Shown here piece by piece: positions 7,735-15,162 of a stretch of 19,450 bases of DNA. The translations under genes and the position numbers were made by a program. The notes beneath the pieces were generated by a model. That model saw only the letters and a list, made by a program, of their open reading frames with translations. It was not told where the DNA came from and did not search any database. This DNA comes from an uncultured Clostridium sp. Lineage in GTDB: Bacteria; Bacillota; Clostridia; Lachnospirales; Lachnospiraceae. Position 1 is the stretch's first letter; each line of letters opens with the position of its first letter. Location of the stretch: the NCBI GenBank assembly GCA_900540335.1, contig UQFC01000046.1, positions 1-19,450 of the forward strand. Reading direction: 5' to 3'.

Positions 7735-9642
7735 TCACTGGGGACGGAACCGGCTGTAGGTGTGGCCGGGAACCATACCGCCCCGGTAAGAGGCCAGCTC
7801 ACTGACTGTTACCAGCTGGAAGCCCCTGTTGACCAGTTCCGGAATCAGAACCTCGCTGGCATCGGCTGTGGCATCATAAAGATCATGCATCAGAATAATG
7901 TCTCCGTCCTTCGCCTGTTCCAGCACGGTCTGAATGGTTGTCTGCGCATCTCTTGTTTTCCAGTCCAGGGTATCAATGGACCAGAGCACTGCAGGCATGG
8001 AGATCGCTCCTACGATATTCATTCCCGCCTCGCTCCTTGCGCCTCCGCAGGGCCGCATCAGCACCGGGGAAATTCCGCAGGCATCTGATACCACCTGATT
8101 GGTCCGCGCCAGCTGGCTGGCCAGCTCCTCCGGAGGAACCTTCGTCATAAGTGTATGATCATAGGTATGGTTTGCAACCTCACAGCCAATCTCCTCCATC
8201 CGTTTCACTACGTCCATCCGTTTTTCCGCCTGTTTTCCAACCATAAAGAAAGTGGCACTGCTGTTGTACTTCTCCAGAGTTTCCAGAATTCTCGGGGTTG
8301 CGTGCGCGGATGGTCCGTCATCATAGGTCAGGGCAAGCATCGGCTTTGTGGGATCGATATTTCCTGCATAAGTATTTCCACCCTCGTTTTTCTTTACAAT
8401 AGAAACCCGGATTCCGTCAAGCCGCAGTCCTGCGCCGCTGACTCCGGCCTCCTCTCCATTCTTCATCCAGTCTGTCCACTGCTGATTCTGAAGAACGCTG
8501 TAAAGGATATCATAATTTTCCCCCAGCTCTCCTGTCAGCTTCATGCTGACCGCCTCCAGGGGCATCTCTCCTTCAGAAGAACCGCCTTCCCCGGCATCCT
8601 CTGTCCAGTCCAGCCAGCCGCTTCCGCTTAAATTGACACGATAGGCAATGGTACCTGTCATATCCTCCGGCTGGTTATGCACCGTGGCCCGAAAGGCTGT
8701 AATAAACTGATTGACCGGAGGCATGCAGTAGGAATTATCTGCAAAAAAATGACTCCATCCTACCTGATTCACATAAATTCCGTATATCGCTCCAATATCC
8801 GGAAGATGATTCGCCCAGCTCTTTGCAGAAACGCCTGATGTCTCTGCTCCTCCGCCTGATGTTTCACCCTCCGGTATATTTGCTGCCTCCACAGCTGCCC
8901 CGGCGTCTGCTTTTTTATTTTCTGCCAAAATCATACCGGACTGATCTGATGCCTCAGCCGGATTTCCTTTTCCTATCCGGCCTGCAGCCAGAAACAGAAC
9001 CAGCGCAAAGACAGCTGCCATTCCTGCATAAAGCAGATGGCGGCTTCTGCGGGCACTGCGGCGGCGTCTTGCCTGACTGTTTTTCCTGTTCTGCGTCTGA
9101 CGGCTCTGCATCCGGCGCAGTTCATCCTCTCCCGGACGGCGGCCCGAAGTATAGCTCCGGCTTCCTGCAGCGGCGCTGCGTGTCTGTGTGCGGCGCTGGC
9201 CTCCTGCGGCAGCACCGGGACTCTGGACGCGGTGCTGACCTCCTGATACGCTGCCATTTCCCTGATTCCGGCTTTCCTGTCCCGAATTTGTATATGCAGT
9301 TCTTCTCATTCCTGAGCGAATGGTCATAACCTCCGGCTGGCTCTGCGCCTTTTTTACCTGTCTGTTCCCGCTTTTTTCTCCTGCAGCCCTTTTCTGGCCG
9401 GTTCCCGTTTTCCCGCCTTCTGGCTTTCTCTGACTCGTTCCCGTTTTCCCGACCGCTGTTTTTCTCTGGCCGGTTCCGCTTCCTTCTTCTGCTGTCTTCC
9501 GGGAACTGCTTCTGCCGGAAGACTGAGCTTTTTTCTGCCCTGCCTTATCCCCGGACGTCCGGGACGGCTGTTCTGTCGAAGACAATGTCGGCCAGCTTCT
9601 TTCCGCAGAAATTTTCCTGGCTGTACTTTTTTCTCTATCCAT
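7735..9642 (-). CDS. Membrane-anchored polysaccharide deacetylase with ChW-type repeats, 635 aa
   Basis: A NodB-type deacetylase that would remove acetyl groups from peptidoglycan or another surface glycan. From the ATG at 9642 (AGAGGA 6 nt upstream; the ATG seven codons earlier has no ribosome binding site) the order is: ~200 residues of Lys/Arg/Gly/Ser/Gln-rich, low-complexity cytoplasmic tail with 12-residue repeats; a membrane helix at ~202-222; a Ser/Gly/Glu-rich linker; two clostridial-hydrophobic (ChW)-like units with GWLDW and QWTDWMKNGEEAG; and the NodB domain from ~430. Its motifs are TYDDGPS (catalytic Asp and metal Asp), HTYDH (metal His), RPCGG in place of the usual RPPYG, DTLDW and LMHD. 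It is monocistronic and divergent from the polyol operon. Confidence 0.9.
   Translation of the reverse strand: MDREKSTARKISAERSWPTLSSTEQPSRTSGDKAGQKKAQSSGRSSSRKTAEEGSGTGQRKTAVGKTGTSQRKPEGGKTGTGQKRAAGEKSGNRQVKKAQSQPEVMTIRSGMRRTAYTNSGQESRNQGNGSVSGGQHRVQSPGAAAGGQRRTQTRSAAAGSRSYTSGRRPGEDELRRMQSRQTQNRKNSQARRRRSARRSRHLLYAGMAAVFALVLFLAAGRIGKGNPAEASDQSGMILAENKKADAGAAVEAANIPEGETSGGGAETSGVSAKSWANHLPDIGAIYGIYVNQVGWSHFFADNSYCMPPVNQFITAFRATVHNQPEDMTGTIAYRVNLSGSGWLDWTEDAGEGGSSEGEMPLEAVSMKLTGELGENYDILYSVLQNQQWTDWMKNGEEAGVSGAGLRLDGIRVSIVKKNEGGNTYAGNIDPTKPMLALTYDDGPSAHATPRILETLEKYNSSATFFMVGKQAEKRMDVVKRMEEIGCEVANHTYDHTLMTKVPPEELASQLARTNQVVSDACGISPVLMRPCGGARSEAGMNIVGAISMPAVLWSIDTLDWKTRDAQTTIQTVLEQAKDGDIILMHDLYDATADASEVLIPELVNRGFQLVTVSELASYRGGMVPGHTYSRFRPQ
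9349..9480 (-). repeat. Tandem 12-residue (36-bp) coding repeats in the deacetylase tail
   Basis: The tail reads as consecutive units SGTGQRKTAVGK, TGTSQRKPEGGK, TGTGQKRAAGEK and a degenerate SGNRQVKK. A looser 13-residue pair (GGQHRVQSPGAAA, GGQRRTQTRSAAA) follows nearer the membrane. The units are basic and Gly-rich and precede the membrane helix, so they are predicted to be cytoplasmic and disordered. Confidence 0.75.
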
Positions 9643-9693
9643 ACTCATTCCTCTGAATTTCATCCATTAAAAATCATAAAAAATCTTAGTTTC

Positions 9694-9725
9694 GGAAGGC
9701 AAACACTATTTCTAGTGAGGCCTCC
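9694..9725 (-). promoter_or_regulatory. Hairpin at the 5' end of the deacetylase mRNA
   Basis: In the minus-strand transcript GGAGGC pairs with GCCTTCC (one bulge), then after a small internal loop CACTA pairs with TAGTG closing a GAAA tetraloop. It begins a few bases after the predicted transcription start and lies ~50 nt before the start codon. It may protect the 5' end or be part of an attenuator. It does not match a riboswitch I know. Confidence 0.45.
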
Positions 9726-9735
9726 TACCAGATAT

Positions 9736-9763
9736 AGTATAACAGCCCTGTTTTTACTGTCAA
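9736..9763 (-). promoter_or_regulatory. Promoter of the polysaccharide deacetylase gene
   Basis: On the minus strand TTGACA (9763-9758) and TATACT (9741-9736) are separated by 16 nt. The predicted start near 9729 gives an ~87-nt leader before the ATG at 9642. Confidence 0.75.
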
Positions 9764-9785
9764 TAGAAATCAGAGGAAACTCACC

Positions 9786-9800
9786 TGCAGACGCTTTCCT
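9786..9800. promoter_or_regulatory. Possible cre-like (CcpA) site, weak
   Basis: The minus strand reads AGGAAAGCGTCTGCA, which fits the catabolite-responsive pattern WTGNAANCGNWWNCA with two mismatches. It lies ~55 bp upstream of the -35 of the polyol operon and just upstream of the deacetylase promoter. Carbon catabolite control of a PTS operon would make sense, but the match is imperfect. Confidence 0.22.
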
Positions 9801-9854
9801 TTTGTTTCAAAAAATTTTATCGTGAATTTACCCAAATATTTTTCAAAATAATAG

Positions 9855-9882
9855 TTGACATTTTTGTTTTTTATGGTATCTT
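9855..9882 (+). promoter_or_regulatory. Promoter of the PTS/polyol operon
   Basis: TTGACA at 9855-9860 is followed after 16 nt by TATCTT at 9877-9882. The transcript would start near 9890, inside or just before the two repeated operator-like sites, which suits repression. Confidence 0.7.
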
Positions 9883-9893
9883 ATAGTTATAGT

Positions 9894-9930
9894 TGTTGTT
9901 TCGAAAGTATATATTTGTTATTTCAAAAGT
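9894..9930 (+). promoter_or_regulatory. Two tandem operator-like sites, probably for the DeoR regulator
   Basis: TGTTGTTTCGAAAGT (9894-9908) and TGTTATTTCAAAAGT (9916-9930) differ at two positions and are 22 bp apart, close to two helical turns. They lie just downstream of the -10 box and upstream of the kinase gene. TTTCGAAA is a palindrome resembling the core of DeoR/GlpR-type operators. The operon's own DeoR-family protein is the likely ligand; this is inferred from position and repetition. Confidence 0.6.
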
Positions 9931-9958
9931 TTTAATTATTTTCAGGAGGACATCAGCC

Positions 9959-10891
9959 ATGATTTACACTGTAACATTAAACCCGGCTCTGGATAAAACA
10001 GTCCAGATTTCTGAAATGACCATTGACCGCGTGAACCGTATTTCTTCCATGCGAACCGATCCCGGTGGAAAAGGAATCAATGTTTCCAAGGTCATTCAAA
10101 AGCTGGGAGGAAACAGCATTGCCACAGGAATTCTTGGAGGAAGCACAGGAGAAAAAATCCAGACTGCACTCCATGCCATGGACATTAAATCTGATTTTCT
10201 TTTTTCAGATGGGGAAACAAGAACCAATTTAAAAATTGTTGATCCGGTGCTCCATACTAACACGGATGTCAACGAACCGGGGCTGACTGTATCCGAAGAG
10301 CTTCTTGAAGAACTGCTCCAGAAGCTCTGCAAAAAGCTTACTGCAGAGGATATCGTAATTCTTTCCGGAAGCCTCCCCAAAGGTGCTCCCAAAGATACCT
10401 ACAAAGTCTGGGGAAATGCCTGCCGGAAAGCAGGGGCCAAAGTCATACTTGATGCAGACGGCGATCTTCTTGCATCAGGTCTGGAGGCTTCTCCATATAT
10501 GATTAAGCCTAACAATCATGAAATTTCCAGACTTTTCGGAAAAACCCTCGACAGCCCTCAGGAACTGTGTGATGCAGCACAAACTCTGATGAAACAGTAT
10601 TCCATCGAAAAAACTGTCGTTTCCATGGGAAGCGCAGGCGCTCTCTATGTGACAAAAGACCAGACACTCTATGCGGAAGGTCTGAAGGTTCCTGTTGGAA
10701 GCACAGTTGGCGCAGGCGACAGTGTGGTCGCTGCTCTTGCCTTTGCAGAAGAAAGAGGGCTGAGCCTGGAAGAAACCGTCCGGCTTTCTACCGCTACAGG
10801 AGCTGCCAATGTCATGAGCAGCGGTACTCAGGCTGCTGAATATTCTTTGATTCAGTCCCTGATTCCTCAGGTTATTTTCCACAAACTGTAG
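9959..10891 (+). CDS. fruK: PfkB-family hexose-phosphate kinase, 1-phosphofructokinase type, 310 aa
   Basis: It has the ribokinase/PfkB fold signatures: N-terminal IYTVTLNPALDKTV, the substrate motif GGKGINVSKVIQKLGG at 36-51, SGSLPKGAP at ~136, KPNNHE at 183-188, and the ATP-binding and catalytic GSTVGAGDS with base Asp at 254. This set is that of the 1-phosphofructokinase/tagatose-6-phosphate kinase branch, which phosphorylates a ketose monophosphate to the 1,6-bisphosphate. The ATG at 9959 is used because AGGAGG lies 9 nt before it and the encoded N-terminus matches the family; the longer frame reads through the operators. It is first in an operon with a SorE-like dehydrogenase, a DeoR regulator and a mannitol-type PTS. 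Fructose 1-phosphate is the favoured substrate, tagatose 6-phosphate an alternative. Confidence 0.85.
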   Translation: MIYTVTLNPALDKTVQISEMTIDRVNRISSMRTDPGGKGINVSKVIQKLGGNSIATGILGGSTGEKIQTALHAMDIKSDFLFSDGETRTNLKIVDPVLHTNTDVNEPGLTVSEELLEELLQKLCKKLTAEDIVILSGSLPKGAPKDTYKVWGNACRKAGAKVILDADGDLLASGLEASPYMIKPNNHEISRLFGKTLDSPQELCDAAQTLMKQYSIEKTVVSMGSAGALYVTKDQTLYAEGLKVPVGSTVGAGDSVVAALAFAEERGLSLEETVRLSTATGAANVMSSGTQAAEYSLIQSLIPQVIFHKL

Positions 10892-10914
10892 TTTTAACAA
10901 TCTGACCTGTTATC

Positions 10915-10929
10915 TGTTATTTCAAAAGT
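10915..10929 (+). promoter_or_regulatory. Third copy of the operator-like site, before the dehydrogenase gene
   Basis: TGTTATTTCAAAAGT is identical over 15 bp to the site at 9916-9930 and lies in the 95-bp gap before the dehydrogenase gene. Its presence there suggests an internal regulated promoter or a loop between distant sites. TTGCAA (10940-10945) and TATGAT (10963-10968), 17 nt apart, follow it, but would start the transcript almost at the ribosome binding site. Confidence 0.55.
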
Positions 10930-10986
10930 GTTTATATTATTGCAAATTTATATATTTTCAATTATGATTAGGAAAGGAGCTTTACT

Positions 10987-12255
10987 ATGAAAGCAAAAGG
11001 CGTAAGACTTCACGGAGCAAATGATTTAAGACTGGAGGAGTTTGAACTTCCGGAAATTACCGATGATGAAATTCTTGTCAAGGTAGTCTCTGACAGTATC
11101 TGCATGTCCACTTATAAGTGTGCGATTCTGGGTGAAAAACATAAACGTGTCCATGATGATGTTGCTGAGCATCCGGCTGTTATGGGACACGAATTTGCCG
11201 GTGACATCGTAAAAGTAGGAAAAAATCACCAGGATACTTTTCAGCCTGGAATGAAATTCACACTGCAGCCTGCTCTGAATTACAAGGGTACCATGTGGAG
11301 TCCTGGTTATTCTTATGAATTTTTCGGCGGGGATGCAACCTACTGCATCATTCCGGCAGAAGTAATGGAACTGGGCTGCCTTCTGGAATACAAGGGACGT
11401 GCCTACTATGAAGCCTCACTTGCAGAACCCATGTCCTGCAGTATCGGCGCTTTTAATGCAGCTTATCACACTCAGATGGGTGTTTACACTCACCAGATGG
11501 GTATTAAGAAAGACGGTAAGCTGGCTATTATGGCAGGAGCCGGCCCCATGGGTCTGGGCGCACTGACCTATGCCCTCCATCGGGATATCCGCCCCTCTAT
11601 GATTGTTGTCACTGATTTAAATCAGGAAAGACTTGATCGGGCCGCTTCTCTTTTCCCGCCTGCTGAGGCTGCAAAAGATGGTATCGAGCTGCACTTTGTC
11701 AACACCGGAAATTTTGAAGATCCCGTCGCTGAACTGATGCGGATTTCCGGCGGAACCGGTTATGATGATGTTCTCTGCTATGCTCCGGTTGCTTCTGTTG
11801 TCACTCAATCCAGCGACATTCTCGGACGTGACGGCTGCCTGAATTTCTTTGCAGGACCTACCGACAACAAATTCAGCGCAACCATGAACTTCTATGATGT
11901 ACACTATAACTCCACCCATGTTATGGGAACTACCGGCGGAAACACAGACGACATGATCGAATCTCTGGTGCTGACTGCTGCCGGAAGAATCGACCCGGCT
12001 GTTATGGTCACCCATATCGGAGGTCTGGATTCTGTGGCTGACACGACCTTAAATCTGCCCAAGATCCCCGGAGGAAAAAAACTAATCTATACCCATTTAA
12101 CTATGCCTTTAACTGCTCTTACAGATCTTCGCGCCAGAGGAGAAGCTGAACATGATTCCCGCTTGACTGCTCTTGCCGATATCGTAGATGCCCACAACGG
12201 ACTGTGGTGTCCGGAGGCAGAGGAGTACTTGCTGGCTCACTTTATTGAAAATTAA
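10987..12255 (+). CDS. Zinc-dependent polyol-phosphate dehydrogenase, L-sorbose-1-phosphate reductase (SorE)-like, 422 aa
   Basis: A medium-chain dehydrogenase. The catalytic zinc ligands appear to be Cys39 (DSICMSTYK), GHE at 67-69 and the E147/C151 region (AEPMSC). The Rossmann nucleotide site is AGAGPMGLGA at ~183. The four-Cys structural-zinc lobe of alcohol dehydrogenases is missing, and the chain is longer than the usual ~350 aa. These features and the motif GGDATYCIIP recall SorE, which interconverts L-sorbose 1-phosphate and glucitol 6-phosphate, i.e. acts on the hydroxyl next to the phosphate-bearing carbon. AAAGGAG precedes the ATG. It sits between the PfkB kinase and the DeoR gene. 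Substrate specificity cannot be read from the sequence; a hexitol phosphate made by the PTS is likely. Confidence 0.8.
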   Translation: MKAKGVRLHGANDLRLEEFELPEITDDEILVKVVSDSICMSTYKCAILGEKHKRVHDDVAEHPAVMGHEFAGDIVKVGKNHQDTFQPGMKFTLQPALNYKGTMWSPGYSYEFFGGDATYCIIPAEVMELGCLLEYKGRAYYEASLAEPMSCSIGAFNAAYHTQMGVYTHQMGIKKDGKLAIMAGAGPMGLGALTYALHRDIRPSMIVVTDLNQERLDRAASLFPPAEAAKDGIELHFVNTGNFEDPVAELMRISGGTGYDDVLCYAPVASVVTQSSDILGRDGCLNFFAGPTDNKFSATMNFYDVHYNSTHVMGTTGGNTDDMIESLVLTAAGRIDPAVMVTHIGGLDSVADTTLNLPKIPGGKKLIYTHLTMPLTALTDLRARGEAEHDSRLTALADIVDAHNGLWCPEAEEYLLAHFIEN

Positions 12256-12270
12256 TTTGTGATGAGATAT

Positions 12271-12300
12271 CCTGTCTGCGGGATTCTCACCGCAGACAGG
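12271..12300 (+). promoter_or_regulatory. Perfect 11-bp hairpin overlapping the deoR ribosome binding site
   Basis: CCTGTCTGCGG (12271-12281) and CCGCAGACAGG (12290-12300) pair fully around an 8-nt loop. The AGGAGG of the regulator gene is 12298-12303, so half of it is in the stem. No T-run follows. It could limit translation of the regulator or mark a processing/stability boundary within the operon mRNA. Confidence 0.75.
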
Positions 12301-12308
12301 AGGTACAT

Positions 12309-13070
12309 ATGGACGCAATGGAAACTCGCAGAAATGCGATTGTAGAACTGATTAATGAAAAAGGCACTGTCAGCTTTTCACAGCTGAAAAAATCATTCCC
12401 ACATGTTTCAGAAATGACACTCCGCACAGATTTAAAGCTTTTGGATGAAGCCAACAGAATTGTCCGCGTTCACGGCGGAGCCAAATCTGTACAGATTCTT
12501 ATTGGCACAGATGATTTTCTTAACCGGAAATCTGTCCGCAACATTCCCCAGAAACAGGAAATTGCTGAAAAGGCACTCTCTCTTCTGCGCCGGGACACTA
12601 CCGTTTTCCTGGACTCCGGAAGTACAACAACCATGTTTGCCAGCCGTTTTCCGGATCAGTCCAATCTGATTTACACAACCGGACTTACCTGCGCAACAGA
12701 ACTTTCCAGCCTTTCCAATCCCACCGTTATGCTTCCCGGCGGAAAGCTTAACCGCTACAGCCAAAGTGTTTTTGGTTTTTCTGCCATCAAGGAACTGGAA
12801 CGGGTGAATTTCGATCAGGCTTTTCTGGGAATTACCGGCTTTCATCCTTCTGCCGGCTTCAGCTGCGGAATCAGTGATGAAGCCATTTTAAAGCAGACTG
12901 CAATCCGTCAGTCAGAACAGGTAATTGCACTGATGGATTCTTCCAAAGTCGGAGTGAAATGCAGCTTCAATATCTGTACTCTTTCTGAGATTGACATTGT
13001 GGTTTCTGACGGAGAACTTCCCGAAGAATTTCTCGCGGAATGCAGACGTTTTGGGGTACGCGTTATTTAG
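12309..13070 (+). CDS. DeoR/GlpR-family transcriptional regulator, 253 aa
   Basis: The N-terminal ~55 residues are the DeoR helix-turn-helix (RRNAIVELINEKGTVSFSQL, then SEMTLRTDLKLLDEANRIVR and VHGGA). The rest is the sugar-phosphate-sensing isomerase-like fold, with FLDSGSTTTMFA at ~100, YTTGLTCATE, MLPGGKLNRYSQSVFG and ALMDSSKVG. Proteins of this family usually repress a sugar operon and are released by a phosphorylated intermediate. The start at 12309 has AGGAGG 5 nt before it; the next ATG three codons on is too far. It lies within the operon it probably controls, between the dehydrogenase and the PTS gene. The repeated TGTTATTTCAAAAGT sites are its likely targets. Confidence 0.92.
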   Translation: MDAMETRRNAIVELINEKGTVSFSQLKKSFPHVSEMTLRTDLKLLDEANRIVRVHGGAKSVQILIGTDDFLNRKSVRNIPQKQEIAEKALSLLRRDTTVFLDSGSTTTMFASRFPDQSNLIYTTGLTCATELSSLSNPTVMLPGGKLNRYSQSVFGFSAIKELERVNFDQAFLGITGFHPSAGFSCGISDEAILKQTAIRQSEQVIALMDSSKVGVKCSFNICTLSEIDIVVSDGELPEEFLAECRRFGVRVI

Positions 13071-13136
13071 TATTCCTGTGCTCAATCATCGATCATCCAT
13101 TCCCCATTGCTGAACCAACACTGAGGAGGGACTATC

Positions 13137-14999
13137 GTGAAAAACACTATACAACGTATGGGTAAATTTTTGTCTGCCATGGTCATGCCGAATATCGGTG
13201 CACTGATTGCTTTTGGTTTTTTTGCAGCGCTGTTTATTGACTCCGGCTGGTTTCCCCACAAAGGCTTAAGCGCCCTAGTAGGCCCTATGCTGACTTATCT
13301 GATTCCGCTCCTGATTGCTTCCACCGGAGGACGCATGATCGGCGGTGACCGGGGACGTGTTGTGGGCGCTATTGCCATGGTAGGTGCAATTTTAAGCAAT
13401 ACCAGCATTACCATGCTCATGGCTGCCATGATCATGGGACCACTGGCCGGCTTCTGCATCAAAAAATTTGACAAAGCGGCAGAGGGGCATATTCCTGCAG
13501 GCTTTGAAATGCTGATAAATAACTTTTCCGCAGGTCTGATCGGAATGCTTCTTGCCATTCTGGGCTATTTTATCATCGGTCCGGTGATGTCCGCTATTCT
13601 GACCCTGCTTTCTTCCGGAGTAAATATCCTGATTCAAAACAGTTTACTTCCTCTGGTTTCCGTATTTATTGAACCGGCAAAGGTTTTATTCCTGAATAAT
13701 GCAATCAATCATGGTATTTTTACTCCTTTAGCTACTGCACAGGCTGCTGAAGCAGGAAAATCCATCATGTATCTGCTGGAGCCAAATCCCGGTCCCGGTC
13801 TTGGAATTCTTCTTGCCTATATGTTTTTCTGCAAAGACAAAGCAACCAGAGATTCTACCGCAGGCGCTGTAATCATTCATCTGCTGGGCGGCATTCATGA
13901 AATCTATTTTCCGTATATTCTCATGAATCCTCTGGTAATTCTTGCACCAATTGCAGGAAATATGGCTGCCATTTTCTGGTACAGCGTAACCGGCTGCGGA
14001 CTGGTAGGACCCGCTTCTCCCGGCTCTCTTATTGCCTATATGATGATGTCTCCGGAGACAGATATGCTGAAAATTTTTATTGGAGTCCTCCTTTCTGCAG
14101 GAATCTCCTTCATCATCGCTTCTCCGATTGTAAAAATGTCTTCCGGAAAAAGCCTTGAGGATGCGCAAAACGAAGTAGCCTCTATGAAGGCTGAGGCAAA
14201 AGGCCAGACTGCAGCTTCCGAAACCATTGAGAATGCAGATAACATCAAAAAAATCATTTTTGCCTGTGATGCCGGAATGGGTTCCTCCGCTATGGGAGCC
14301 ACCAAATTCCGCAACCGGATCAAAGCAAGCCGGCCGGATATCACCGTAACCAATACCTCTGTAGATAACATTCCTGCCGACTGTGACATTGCAGTTGTAC
14401 AGGCTGTCCTGGCAGAGCGTGCAAAAAAATCTGCTCCCCAGGCCCGGCTGATTACCATCGGTAATTTCCTGGCAGATCCGGCTCTTGATACACTTTATAC
14501 GCAGCTTACCGCCGGAAATGCCCCGTCATCTCTTCCGGATGAAAAAGCCGCTTCAGCTTCCCCGGAGCTTTCATCAAAAAACCAGGTTATTTGTGCGGAA
14601 GGAATTCATCTGGGACTGACTCCTGTTACAAAAGAAGAAGCAATTGAGGCCGCAGGAAATCTTCTGGAAGAACTGGGTTATGTAGACGGAACCTATGTAA
14701 CAGCCATGCAGGAACGGGAAAAACTGGTTTCCACCTACATTGGCATGGGTGTTGCCATTCCTCACGGAACCACACAGGCAAAAGGAACCGTGAAAAAAAC
14801 CGGAATTGTATTCCTTCAATACCCTGAGGGAGTTGACTTCGGAATAGAAAAAGCTCAGCTGGTATTCGGAATCGCAGGAATCGGAGATGAACATCTGGAG
14901 CTTCTCAGCAGACTCTGCACTCTTCTGGAGGATCCGGACAGACTGGAAACCTTAAAAACCACAGATGATGTCCAGTGGGTTCTGGAGCAGCTGTCTTAA
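13137..14999 (+). CDS. mtlA: PTS permease, mannitol-type EIICBA, 620 aa
   Basis: A complete three-domain permease that imports and phosphorylates a hexitol, probably mannitol. EIIC (1-~335) begins MKNTIQRMGKFLSAMVMPNI, has multiple membrane helices and the substrate motif GGIHEIYFPYILMNP at 251-265. After a linker, EIIB carries the phosphocysteine in FACDAGMGSSAMGA (Cys377). After an Ala/Ser/Pro linker (~461-480), EIIA carries the phosphohistidine in GVAIPHGT (His543). This is the architecture and length of E. coli MtlA. Many Firmicutes have EIIA on a separate chain, so the fusion is notable. The start is GTG with GAGGAGGG upstream. It is the last gene of the operon, 66 bp after deoR and followed by terminators. 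No mtlD or mtlR is nearby. Confidence 0.92.
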   Translation: MKNTIQRMGKFLSAMVMPNIGALIAFGFFAALFIDSGWFPHKGLSALVGPMLTYLIPLLIASTGGRMIGGDRGRVVGAIAMVGAILSNTSITMLMAAMIMGPLAGFCIKKFDKAAEGHIPAGFEMLINNFSAGLIGMLLAILGYFIIGPVMSAILTLLSSGVNILIQNSLLPLVSVFIEPAKVLFLNNAINHGIFTPLATAQAAEAGKSIMYLLEPNPGPGLGILLAYMFFCKDKATRDSTAGAVIIHLLGGIHEIYFPYILMNPLVILAPIAGNMAAIFWYSVTGCGLVGPASPGSLIAYMMMSPETDMLKIFIGVLLSAGISFIIASPIVKMSSGKSLEDAQNEVASMKAEAKGQTAASETIENADNIKKIIFACDAGMGSSAMGATKFRNRIKASRPDITVTNTSVDNIPADCDIAVVQAVLAERAKKSAPQARLITIGNFLADPALDTLYTQLTAGNAPSSLPDEKAASASPELSSKNQVICAEGIHLGLTPVTKEEAIEAAGNLLEELGYVDGTYVTAMQEREKLVSTYIGMGVAIPHGTTQAKGTVKKTGIVFLQYPEGVDFGIEKAQLVFGIAGIGDEHLELLSRLCTLLEDPDRLETLKTTDDVQWVLEQLS

Positions 15000-15067
15000 T
15001 ATACAGCGAAAACCATGCAATGCAAACAGATGATTCAATGAGGGGAATATCTGATTGATAGATAAAC

Positions 15068-15115
15068 AAAAAGCCCGGCGTCGAAAAAGCGGGAGCCGGT
15101 TAAGGAAACTTTTTT
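15068..15115 (+). terminator. Probable terminator after the PTS gene
   Basis: AAAAAG (15068-15073) can pair with CTTTTT (15109-15114), and inside it CCGGC (15075-15079) with GCCGG (15095-15099), with a T-run at the end. The structure has internal loops and is only moderately convincing. It is 68 bp after the mtlA stop. Confidence 0.45.
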
Positions 15116-15126
15116 AGTTTTGTGAT

Positions 15127-15162
15127 AAGCAGCGTAATGTACGAGGGTATGTTACGCTGCTT
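15127..15162. terminator. Strong hairpin terminator at the mobile-element scar
   Basis: AAGCAGCGTAA (15127-15137) and TTACGCTGCTT (15152-15162) form a perfect 11-bp stem around a 14-nt loop, followed by TTCC and a T-rich stretch on the plus strand. The stop codon of the minus-strand remnant ORF lies in the stem. It probably belonged to the recombinase gene and now separates the convergent PTS operon and lipoprotein cluster. Confidence 0.75.

Noticed and set aside
9893..9958. An upstream extension of the PfkB kinase
   Set aside because: It would translate across the operator sites. The family N-terminus begins at the ATG at 9959, which has an AGGAGG upstream.
13071..13136. A fourth operator-like site before the PTS gene
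   Set aside because: Only a short ATCATC repeat around a GATC is present; nothing resembles the TGTTATTTCAAAAGT site.
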